Below are positions 33,415 through 40,371 of a stretch of 48,798 bases of DNA, in pieces. The position numbers were made by a program, and so were the translations under genes. Numbering within the stretch: the stretch's first letter is position 1; each line of letters starts with the position of its first letter. This DNA is from Nocardia alni (GTDB lineage Bacteria; Actinomycetota; Actinomycetes; Mycobacteriales; Mycobacteriaceae). The DNA is taken from NCBI RefSeq assembly GCF_019038435.1, contig NZ_JAGPOX010000068.1, positions 1 through 48,798 on the forward strand, given 5' to 3'. The notes beneath the pieces were generated by a model. That model did no database searches and was not told where the DNA came from. It saw nothing but the letters and a program-made list of their open reading frames with translations.

Positions 33415-35362
33415 CGGAACCTCCATGGCAGCAATCGGATTCGACCGAGGCGCAGTGCGCCGAGGACGTAACGGGAACGTCGAGGGCGGGGTTGCGGTCG
33501 AAGAATCCCACCGGTTTGAGCACGAAGCCCGCATAGTCGACGGGCATGATCGGCCAGTCCTCGGGTCGCGGGAAATGCGTGAGGCCGAAGGTATGCCACA
33601 CGACCAGGTCCTTGCCGTCGATGTCGCGATCGGCGGCCACGTAGGCGGGCAGTCCCGCACCGCCGGCATGCTGGTTGACGAAATCGCCTGCGGCATAACG
33701 TTCCCGCGGATCGAATCGGGTCACCCACAGGTGTTTGGTGGCGAATGCCGCGCGCCCGGCGACAGACGAACCGTCCGCCGCGAGCAGTGTTTCCCGTCCC
33801 TCCGGGTACAGCATGTAGCCCACCGGGTGGCCCATGCGGTTCTCGACCTCTGGATTGACGATATGCCAGGTGCGGCCGATCCTGTTGTCGGCTGTTCGCT
33901 GCGCCTGCGACTCCCGCGTCAACGGCGTGCGCCGCAGAGTGAACGCGTTGCCGTGCGGATTGTCCGGTCCAGCGGGGACGCGACGGGATTCGATCTCGTC
34001 GACCCGGTTGCGTGACCCGTCGACGTTCATATCCAGCCGGGCGCTGAACAGGTGCTGATGATAGGGAGCGCCCAGCCCGGGAGCGATCTCGGACGCGTAG
34101 GGGTACTCACCTCCCGGATGAGCAGAGGTGAACGGGATCCCGGTGGCCTTGGCCTCGAACTGGATGGTCCCGTCGAGGTACAGGTACCAGAAGAAGCCGT
34201 AGTCGTAGTTGCCGATGGTAGTGAAGAAGGAGATCACCAACCGGCGCTGCCGACGCACCTCGTGCGAGCCGGTCCACAGATCGGTGTGCTTCCACAGCAC
34301 GCCGAAGTCCTCTTCGTGCATGCAGATCGCGTTGCGCAACGTACGCGGGCGCCCGGCCTCGTCGGCGATGACGGCGTCGAAATAGGTGATGTCCCCGACA
34401 CAGTCGCAGCCGAGTTCGAGGGCGTTGGCGTACCGCCCGACCAGGTACTCACCGGTGTCGAAATAATTCTGCCAGGAGCGCACGGGCGACGGATCACCGT
34501 ACGGCACAACCATTTCCGAGATCGACGCGCGATGGATGATCTGGCGCAACCGGCCTGAGTCCCGGAATCCGATGTGATGCAGGACAAGTCCCTCGCGAGC
34601 ATCGAAACCGACTCGCAGCGACCAGTTCTCCCATTCGACGAGGTTGCCCTCGACGCTGAAACTCGGCCCCTGCGGCTGGGTGATCTCGATCGGCCGCTGC
34701 GTGGTCCGAGCCGGGCCGGCGACCGCGGGATCGTCGTAATTGCCCGAACCCCGCGGGATCGGCACCGGACCGGTGTCGATCACCCGCAGCACCTCCCGGG
34801 TCATCACATCGACGAAGCCGACCAGGCCATCGATGGGATGCGCCCAGGCATGGTCCTTTTCGTGCTCCTGCAGGAAGGCCAGCCCGCGCAGGATCCGACG
34901 GCCCCGCTCCCCCTCGTAGTCGAAGACCCCGGCCGACAACGGTGCGACGCGCACGTCGGCGACATCGAGCCCGCGTGATGCGAGGGCCGCCAGCCACTCG
35001 GGACGAGTGGACAGGAGCTGCTCGACCAGCCCGAACTCCTCCTCCAGAACCGGGAGCTGACCATCGAGGACCGCGTCCAGGGTGCGCTGGGAGACAACTT
35101 CGCCCGCGCCCAGGGACACCACGACATCCATCGCGTGCGGCCGGTCCATCTCGTGCAGCAGCACCCGGAACCGGCGATCGACATCGGCAGGAGCCTCGTC
35201 GGTGAGCAACGACTTGTCCGGCTCGTCGAGTCCGACGTACGCGAATCGCGTGTCAGCCGACACCAGCCCGGCCGCCGCCACGATGGCGCGGACCTCGTCG
35301 ATCTCGGCGGCGGTCGGCAATGCCAACGGATGATCGACCCTGGCGGGGGTGAGTGTGGGCAT
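33407..35362 (-). CDS. copper-containing primary-amine oxidase (TPQ) 2
   Basis: This 651-residue protein is a complete copper amine oxidase. The TPQ precursor Tyr lies in the canonical GNYDYGFFW, the catalytic-base Asp in YFDTGEYLVG, and copper ligands in PYHQHLFSARL and GLTHFPRPEDWPIMP. GAAGGAG precedes the ATG at 35362; the open frame continues upstream but reads as non-protein. It converts a primary amine to an aldehyde with H2O2 and ammonia release. It is co-transcribed with the APC permease and divergent from aldehyde dehydrogenase 2. The C-terminus ends with DCCHGG, a Cys-Cys-His tail also present in oxidase 1. There is no signal peptide, so it acts in the cytoplasm. Confidence 0.92.
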   Translation of the reverse strand: MPTLTPARVDHPLALPTAAEIDEVRAIVAAAGLVSADTRFAYVGLDEPDKSLLTDEAPADVDRRFRVLLHEMDRPHAMDVVVSLGAGEVVSQRTLDAVLDGQLPVLEEEFGLVEQLLSTRPEWLAALASRGLDVADVRVAPLSAGVFDYEGERGRRILRGLAFLQEHEKDHAWAHPIDGLVGFVDVMTREVLRVIDTGPVPIPRGSGNYDDPAVAGPARTTQRPIEITQPQGPSFSVEGNLVEWENWSLRVGFDAREGLVLHHIGFRDSGRLRQIIHRASISEMVVPYGDPSPVRSWQNYFDTGEYLVGRYANALELGCDCVGDITYFDAVIADEAGRPRTLRNAICMHEEDFGVLWKHTDLWTGSHEVRRQRRLVISFFTTIGNYDYGFFWYLYLDGTIQFEAKATGIPFTSAHPGGEYPYASEIAPGLGAPYHQHLFSARLDMNVDGSRNRVDEIESRRVPAGPDNPHGNAFTLRRTPLTRESQAQRTADNRIGRTWHIVNPEVENRMGHPVGYMLYPEGRETLLAADGSSVAGRAAFATKHLWVTRFDPRERYAAGDFVNQHAGGAGLPAYVAADRDIDGKDLVVWHTFGLTHFPRPEDWPIMPVDYAGFVLKPVGFFDRNPALDVPVTSSAHCASVESDCCHGGSDE

Positions 35363-35392
35363 CGAGTACTCCTTCGCTCCGACAATTTTTTG

Positions 35393-35406
35393 TCTACGTT
35401 TGTAGA
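35393..35406. promoter_or_regulatory. palindrome TCTACGTTTGTAGA upstream of amine oxidase 2
   Basis: There are 5-base perfect arms (TCTAC/GTAGA) with a GTTT centre, 31 bases upstream of the amine oxidase 2 start. A near-identical palindrome (TCTACGTATGTAGA) precedes the second APC permease at 41857. It is a candidate operator for the TetR regulator at 42035. Confidence 0.6.
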
Positions 35407-35479
35407 AAATAAGCGGCAGAGTTCGCCGAGCGCCGCTGTGGTGTAGCACACACACTAAGCAGGTTCGGCGCAGCGACTT

Positions 35480-35519
35480 CGCCAATGCGTGCACGAAAAA
35501 CCGCCAATGACTGCATGAA
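35480..35519. promoter_or_regulatory. 22-bp-spaced direct repeat (AraC-type site candidate)
   Basis: CGCCAATGCGTGCACGAA (35480-35497) and CGCCAATGACTGCATGAA (35502-35519) match in 15 of 18 positions, with starts 22 bases apart, two helical turns. Such tandem repeats are typical for AraC/XylS-type activators. It lies between divergent amine oxidase 2 and aldehyde dehydrogenase 2. Confidence 0.55.
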
Positions 35520-35717
35520 GCCGTGCTGTGTGGGCCGATACGAGGGTTGGTCCCGCACCATGGACCGCAAGGCGTGGCCCAGGCCACACGAGTGGGTGGA
35601 TCACCCACCGGCCGCCCTTCCGGCCGGTTCATATGTTCGCGCCGCGGTCTCACTCGCACCTGTCGGCCGCACTGTCTCGATGAGACTCGCGCACCGCTAT
35701 ACAACAAGGAGATTCCC

Positions 35718-37169
35718 ATGGTGGACGTTCCCACCCTCACTACCGAACTATTTCTCGACGGCGCCTGGTCGCCGGGTGGCGCAGGCACTTTCACCACCCT
35801 GAATCCGGCCACCGGGGAACCTCTGGCACAGATCGCCGCCGCGAACGAGGCCGATGTGGATCGCGCGGTCCAGGTCGCCACTACCGCACTGCGCGGCGAC
35901 TGGGCCGCCGTGCCGCCCTCGCAGAAGGGCGCGCTGCTGCATCGTCTCGCCGATCTGGTGGAGCGCGACGCGCAGACCCTGGCAACGCTGGAGTCCCTCG
36001 ACATGGGGGTCCCGCTCGGCTTCGCGACGGCCATGTTCGTCCCCAACCTGGTTGCCTCGCTTCGCTATTACGCCGGCTGGGCGGACAAGATCAATGGCGA
36101 ACTGGTCGCCACCGACGGTTATTTCGGGGCGCCGACGCACGCCTACACCCGTCGTGAGCCGGTCGGGGTGATCGCGGCGATCGTGCCCTGGAACGCGCCG
36201 CTGATGATCCTGGGATGGAAGCTCGCGCCCGCGCTGGTGTCCGGCAACACGGTGATCATCAAGCCCGCCGAGGACGCGTCGCTGTCGATCCTGCATCTGG
36301 GCAAGCTGATCGCCGAGGCCGGATTCCCGGCCGGCACGGTGCAGGTGCTGCCCGGGATCGGTGCGATGACCGGCGAGGCGCTGGCGGTGCACCCCGGCGT
36401 GCAGAAGGTGAGTTTCACCGGCTCGACAGAGGTCGGCCGTCGCATCCTGCGCAACTCCGCGGGCAACTTCAAACGCACCACACTCGAACTCGGCGGCAAG
36501 TCACCGCAGATCGTGTTCGCCGACGCCGATCTCGAATCCGTCATCAAGGGCGCGGCGATGGGCGTGTTCTTCAATCAGGGCGAGGTATGCGCGGCCGGGA
36601 CGCGGATCCTGGTGCACCGCACGATCATCGACGACGTCCTCGAAGGGCTGCGCGGTGCGGCCGAAGCTCAGGTCGTCGGGGATCCGTTCGCCCCCGAGAC
36701 CACGATGGGCCCGCTGGTGAACCGGGCGCAGCGGGATCGGGTCCTGGGCTATATCGAACGCGGCCGCGGCGAGGGCGCCACATTGGTCACCGGCGGTACA
36801 GCTCTGGACCGCAAGGGCTTCTTCGTCACACCCACGGTGTTCCGCGGTACCAACGACCTGACCATCGCCCGTGAGGAGATTTTCGGGCCGGTCGGCACGG
36901 TGATCCCGTTCGACGACGACGCCGAAGCCATCGCGCTGGCCAACGACAACGACTACGCCCTGGCGGCCACGGTGTGGACGCGAGACCTCGCGCGTGCGCA
37001 CACGGTGTCCGCGGCGTTGCACGCCGGTGCCATCGGGGTCAACGGCTGGTCACCACTGGCGCCCCAGTTGCCTTGGGGCGGAAACAAAGCCAGCGGAATC
37101 GGCCGGGAACTCGGCTACGAGGGGATTCTCGCCAACACCGAGACCAAGACCGTGACGGTGGTCCTGTAG
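35718..37169 (+). CDS. NAD(P)-dependent aldehyde dehydrogenase 2
   Basis: This 483-residue aldehyde dehydrogenase has VPWNAPLMILGWKLAPAL, IIKPAEDASLS, FTGSTEVGR, the catalytic Glu in LELGGKSPQIV, the catalytic Cys in FNQGEVCAAGTRI and EEIFGPVGTV. AAGGAG precedes the ATG at 35718. It is divergent from amine oxidase 2, as aldehyde dehydrogenase feaB and amine oxidase tynA are neighbours in Escherichia coli. It likely oxidises the aldehyde made by the oxidase. The response regulator 2 gene starts 25 bases downstream and is co-transcribed. Confidence 0.88.
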   Translation: MVDVPTLTTELFLDGAWSPGGAGTFTTLNPATGEPLAQIAAANEADVDRAVQVATTALRGDWAAVPPSQKGALLHRLADLVERDAQTLATLESLDMGVPLGFATAMFVPNLVASLRYYAGWADKINGELVATDGYFGAPTHAYTRREPVGVIAAIVPWNAPLMILGWKLAPALVSGNTVIIKPAEDASLSILHLGKLIAEAGFPAGTVQVLPGIGAMTGEALAVHPGVQKVSFTGSTEVGRRILRNSAGNFKRTTLELGGKSPQIVFADADLESVIKGAAMGVFFNQGEVCAAGTRILVHRTIIDDVLEGLRGAAEAQVVGDPFAPETTMGPLVNRAQRDRVLGYIERGRGEGATLVTGGTALDRKGFFVTPTVFRGTNDLTIAREEIFGPVGTVIPFDDDAEAIALANDNDYALAATVWTRDLARAHTVSAALHAGAIGVNGWSPLAPQLPWGGNKASGIGRELGYEGILANTETKTVTVVL

Positions 37170-37194
37170 GTTGCCGGTGGCGCAGGACGGTCGT

Positions 37195-37830
37195 ATGACG
37201 GTATCGCCGGACAGCGAGGACACCCGCGTCGTCGTGCACATCGTGGACGACGACGCGGACCTGCGGAAGTCGCTGGTTTTCCTGTTCGACAGCGTCGGCA
37301 TCGAGGCCTACGTCTACCCCGACGCGGACTCGTTTCTGGCGGAGCTCGACACCGCGGAGCCCGCAGTCGTGGTCCTCGATGTCCGGATGCCGGGATCGAG
37401 CGGATTCCAGCTCCAGGAACGCCTGCTCGAGCTGGACTATCCGGCACCGGTCATCTTCTGCTCCGCGCACGGCGACATCCCGATGTCGGTGCGGGCGCTC
37501 ACCGCCGGAGCCGTGGACTTCCTCGAGAAACCGTACGAGCCGCAACGCATGCTGGATGTGGTCCAGCTGCAGTTGATCGCCGCCCGGGAGCGCTTCGCCC
37601 GGCAGATCGCCCGGCAGGCGACCGCGCGCCGGGTCGCGATGCTGACCTATCGCGAACGCGAGGTACTGCGGCTCGTCGTGGACGGACTGTCTAGCCAGGT
37701 GATCGCCCGCAGGCTCGGCACCAGCGTCAAGACCATCGACGTGCACCGGGCCCGGATCAAGGCGAAGACCGACGCGGACAGCCTCGGCACGCTCGTCCGC
37801 GATGTACTGCTCCATCGCGTCGAGATCTGA
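37195..37830 (+). CDS. FixJ/NarL-type response regulator 2
   Basis: This 211-residue protein has a receiver domain with DDDAD, the phospho-acceptor Asp in VVVLDVRMPG and Lys in FLEKPYEP, then a LuxR/FixJ helix-turn-helix (LTYREREVLRLVVDGL ... GTSVKTIDVHRARI). The recognition helix residues are identical to response regulator 1, so both probably bind the same sites. The ATG at 37195 with CAGGA upstream is preferred over TTG 37171. It is co-transcribed with aldehyde dehydrogenase 2 and has no kinase next to it; the kinase at 29063 is the likely partner. Confidence 0.86.
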   Translation: MTVSPDSEDTRVVVHIVDDDADLRKSLVFLFDSVGIEAYVYPDADSFLAELDTAEPAVVVLDVRMPGSSGFQLQERLLELDYPAPVIFCSAHGDIPMSVRALTAGAVDFLEKPYEPQRMLDVVQLQLIAARERFARQIARQATARRVAMLTYREREVLRLVVDGLSSQVIARRLGTSVKTIDVHRARIKAKTDADSLGTLVRDVLLHRVEI

Positions 37831-37865
37831 GCGACGACACGGCAGCCCCGGGGACGGACGCGGCC

Positions 37866-37880
37866 GCAGGCTCGGCCTGC
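37866..37880. terminator. small hairpin after response regulator 2
   Basis: GCAGGC-TCG-GCCTGC forms a 6-base stem with a 3-base loop, 35 bases after the stop codon. It is a weak candidate terminator. Confidence 0.3.
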
Positions 37881-37888
37881 CGTAAAGA

Positions 37889-37927
37889 ATTCCCCTACCC
37901 GCGCAGAGGCACTACCGATTCCCCTGC
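37889..37927. promoter_or_regulatory. two CCCCT(A/G)C motifs upstream of the AraC gene
   Basis: ATTCCCCTAC (core 37892-37898) and GATTCCCCTGC (core 37921-37927) are direct repeats 29 bases apart, 110-145 bases upstream of the AraC start. They belong to the CCCCTAC family seen at the iac promoters, linking the AraC gene to the two-component system. Confidence 0.45.
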
Positions 37928-38035
37928 TCGGCCTGCTCTCGTACTGTTCGGGTGACTCGGAGAACGAGGAGCGGCGAGGACGGGGAGTTGCACTCCTGGT
38001 CCCCCGACCTCGTACCGCAGCGCAGGAGTGCCGTC

Positions 38036-39028
38036 ATGCAAACACTTGTCACCACCCAGGGCACCGAACCCGAGCGGCGTTTCGACCATTGGGTCGGCGA
38101 GGTCGCGCGGACGATGTTCGTCGCGGTGGACGCGCGGCCCGGGACCTCCGAGGTATTTCACGGCCGGGCCGTCGGAGCGAACATCGACGAGCTGCAGTTG
38201 TGCTGGGTGAGCGCCGATCCCATGCAGGTCAGCAAGTCCGGTCGGCACAGCGGCTGCGCCGAGGACGCCTACTACAAGTTCGGCCTGCAGATCGACGGGA
38301 CGGCCGTGGTCGAGCAGGACGGGCAGCGATGCCGCATCGGTCCGCGTGATCTGGTGCTCTGCGACACCTCGCGGCCCTATTCGTTCTCGTACGACGCTCC
38401 GTTCCGCACGCTGCTGGCGCTGGTGCCGCGTTCGCTGATACCACTGGGGCCGGATTCTCTGCTGCCGATCACCGCGCGGCGGATCGAAGCCCACCAGGGC
38501 CTCGCGGGCATCGTCGTATCGTTCCTGTACTCGCTGACCGGCACTATCGATCACGTCGGCGCCACGTCCACGCCGCGGCTGAAGGACAGTACGCTGTCGT
38601 TACTCACCGGGCTGTTGGCCGAGCAGGTCACCGAGCACCACCCCGATTGGTCCTGCCCGGCGATCATGCTGCGAGTGCGCGACCACATCGAACGGCATCT
38701 GTCCGAACCCGACCTGGGGCCGGACAGTGTCTGCGCGGCGCTCGGTCTTTCCCGGCGCTACCTGTTCAAGCTGTTCGCCGCGGAGGGCGCCACCGTTGCC
38801 GGGTACATCCGGGCGCAGCGGTTGCGGCGCTGCGCCCGGGACCTGGCCGACCCTGCGATGGGTCATCAGTCGGTAGGGCTAATCGCCGCCCGCTGGGGCG
38901 TGGCCGACGTCAGCCATTTCGCGCGGTTGTTCAAATCCGCATATGGCCGGACGCCACGCGAATTCCGCAGGGAAGCAATGGAAGTCGGTCCACAGCTGTC
39001 ATCACTGTCCCAGACCGGATGCCCGTAG
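38036..39028 (+). CDS. AraC-family transcriptional regulator, FeaR-like
   Basis: This 330-residue protein has an N-terminal AraC-binding-like domain (about residues 10-190, FDHWVGEVARTMFVAVDARPG ... CRIGPRDLVLCDTSRPYSFSYD) and a C-terminal double helix-turn-helix (about 225-315, DSVCAALGLSRRYLFKLFAAEG and SHFARLFKSAYGRTPREFR). The N-terminal domain type is that of FeaR, the activator of amine oxidase and aldehyde dehydrogenase genes in E. coli. AGGAG precedes the ATG at 38036. It probably activates the amine oxidase 2/aldehyde dehydrogenase 2 region through the direct repeat at 35480. Its 3' end overlaps the convergent LLM gene by 27 bases. Confidence 0.86.
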   Translation: MQTLVTTQGTEPERRFDHWVGEVARTMFVAVDARPGTSEVFHGRAVGANIDELQLCWVSADPMQVSKSGRHSGCAEDAYYKFGLQIDGTAVVEQDGQRCRIGPRDLVLCDTSRPYSFSYDAPFRTLLALVPRSLIPLGPDSLLPITARRIEAHQGLAGIVVSFLYSLTGTIDHVGATSTPRLKDSTLSLLTGLLAEQVTEHHPDWSCPAIMLRVRDHIERHLSEPDLGPDSVCAALGLSRRYLFKLFAAEGATVAGYIRAQRLRRCARDLADPAMGHQSVGLIAARWGVADVSHFARLFKSAYGRTPREFRREAMEVGPQLSSLSQTGCP

Positions 39029-40024
39029 GATCGGCAGGACCCGCTCGCCCAGTAGCCGGATCCCCTGCGCGGGAGACGACCCGAACGGCGAATCGAATTC
39101 CACCCGCTTCGCCCCGGCCGTGTAGGCGGCCGCCGCGTGCTCGGCCACCTCCTCCGGCGTGCCGCAGAAGGCGAAATGGTCCAGCAGATCGTCCGGAATC
39201 AACCGGCCCGCCGCCTCGAAGTCGTTCTGCCGCAACAGCACGCCCATGGCATCCAGCAACTCCGGATCGACCTCGAGGGTTCGGTCGAGCCTGGCGATCG
39301 CGTGCATCGGCAACGCCGCCTCGGTTCGCGCGAGGGCACGCGCGGTGGCCCGGTCTTCGTCGACGACGGTGACCGCCGTGACAACGATCCCGACACATGC
39401 CGGGTCGCGAGACGCCGCGACGGCGCCCTCATCGGCCCAGGCCCGGACCACCGGAATCATCGCCGGGTTGGCGCATCCGCCGATCTGAATCTCATCGGCC
39501 CGCGCTCCCGCGAACCGAGCCAGCCGCGGACTCCAGGTACCGATCATCAGCGGCAGCCGCGGACGGTGGATCGGGTAATACGGACGGGTTCCGGCCTCGA
39601 CCGAGTACACCGGTCCCGTGTGACCGGTTTCGCCGCCCGCGAGTACCGCGTCGATGATCGCCAGTGTGTCGGTGAGCGCGGGCAACGCGTGCGAGGTGTC
39701 GATGCCGAGCTGATCGAGCCATGCGCCACGTACCAGCCCGAGGAACGCGCGCCCCTCGGTCAGCATGTCCAGATACGCCATCTGCCCGGCGATCTCGACC
39801 GGATGATGCGTCCAGGGCGTGTAACAGCCGACGCCGAGCCGCAACCGTTCGGTGGCGCCGGCCATCATGGCCAGCACCAGGGCGGGCGGCTGCATCATCA
39901 GGTCGCCGAACGCGGTCGCGACGTGAAATCCGTACCGCTCCAGACATTCCGCCAGCGGACCGTATTCCGACGGCTTCAGCGTCCCGCCGAACCCGACTCC
40001 GAATTCCGTGGGCCGCACGGTCAT
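39002..40024 (-). CDS. LLM-class flavin/F420-dependent oxidoreductase 2
   Basis: This 340-residue protein is paralogous to LLM oxidoreductase 1. It shares LGVGCYTPWTHHPVEIAGQMAYLD, LGLVRGAWLDQLG, PLMIGTWSPRLARFAGARADEIQIGG and the C-terminal LGERVLPIL. The ATG at 40024 overlaps the TIGR04076-like gene by ATGA. It is part of the permease 2 - TIGR04076 - LLM operon. Both LLM proteins occur in an amine/indole-acetate context, which suggests F420- or flavin-dependent chemistry on an indolic intermediate; the reaction is not known. Confidence 0.84.
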   Translation of the reverse strand: MTVRPTEFGVGFGGTLKPSEYGPLAECLERYGFHVATAFGDLMMQPPALVLAMMAGATERLRLGVGCYTPWTHHPVEIAGQMAYLDMLTEGRAFLGLVRGAWLDQLGIDTSHALPALTDTLAIIDAVLAGGETGHTGPVYSVEAGTRPYYPIHRPRLPLMIGTWSPRLARFAGARADEIQIGGCANPAMIPVVRAWADEGAVAASRDPACVGIVVTAVTVVDEDRATARALARTEAALPMHAIARLDRTLEVDPELLDAMGVLLRQNDFEAAGRLIPDDLLDHFAFCGTPEEVAEHAAAAYTAGAKRVEFDSPFGSSPAQGIRLLGERVLPILRASGLGQ

Positions 40025-40341
40025 GTCAGGTCCGCTGTCTTCATCGTCACCTCGCCGATCCGTTCGACGGTCATCGTCAGACCCTCCTCGGGGTCGGGAC
40101 AGCACACGAGCGAATCCTGTTCCAGCCAATCGGTTTCCGGAAGCCTGCGCATCTTCGCGGGCAGCAGCGGCAGCACCGACTGGATGGCCCAGTAGCAGAA
40201 GGTCTGCCCGGGCGGGAGGCTGAGCCGATCGCTGTCGCTGACCTCGAAGTAGTCGCCGACCCGCATACCGCAGACCGACCTTCCCTTGATCTCACACACG
40301 GTGACTCGCAGGTTGTAGAGCGTCATCTCGTCATCGCTCAT
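40021..40341 (-). CDS. TIGR04076-like small protein
   Basis: This is a 106-residue protein: LYNLRVTVCEIKGRSVCGMRVGDYFEVSD, then FCYWAIQSVLPLLPA, then a C-terminal LVCCPDPEEGLTMTVERIGE. The pattern (two to three Cys around a GDxF core and a C-x-x-W-A helix) matches the TIGR04076 family of small Cys-rich proteins. The start at 40341 has AAAGG 8 bases upstream; ATG 40350 is too close to that site. It overlaps the LLM oxidoreductase by ATGA. Fixed coupling to an oxidoreductase suggests an accessory or redox role; none is established. Confidence 0.7.
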   Translation of the reverse strand: MSDDEMTLYNLRVTVCEIKGRSVCGMRVGDYFEVSDSDRLSLPPGQTFCYWAIQSVLPLLPAKMRRLPETDWLEQDSLVCCPDPEEGLTMTVERIGEVTMKTADLT

Positions 40342-40371
40342 CGTCGTCATCCTTTTCTCGTACCGATACTG

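Noticed and set aside
31219..33471. Plus-strand open frame of 750 codons
   Set aside because: It runs antisense through the response regulator and APC permease; it is rich in His, Arg and Gly and shows no domain.
16403..37169. Phenethylamine/phenylacetate degradation island
   Set aside because: The amine oxidase, aldehyde dehydrogenase and FeaR-like regulator would fit, but no paa genes (CoA ligase, multicomponent epoxidase, ring-opening enzymes) are present, while a full iac set and catechol genes are.
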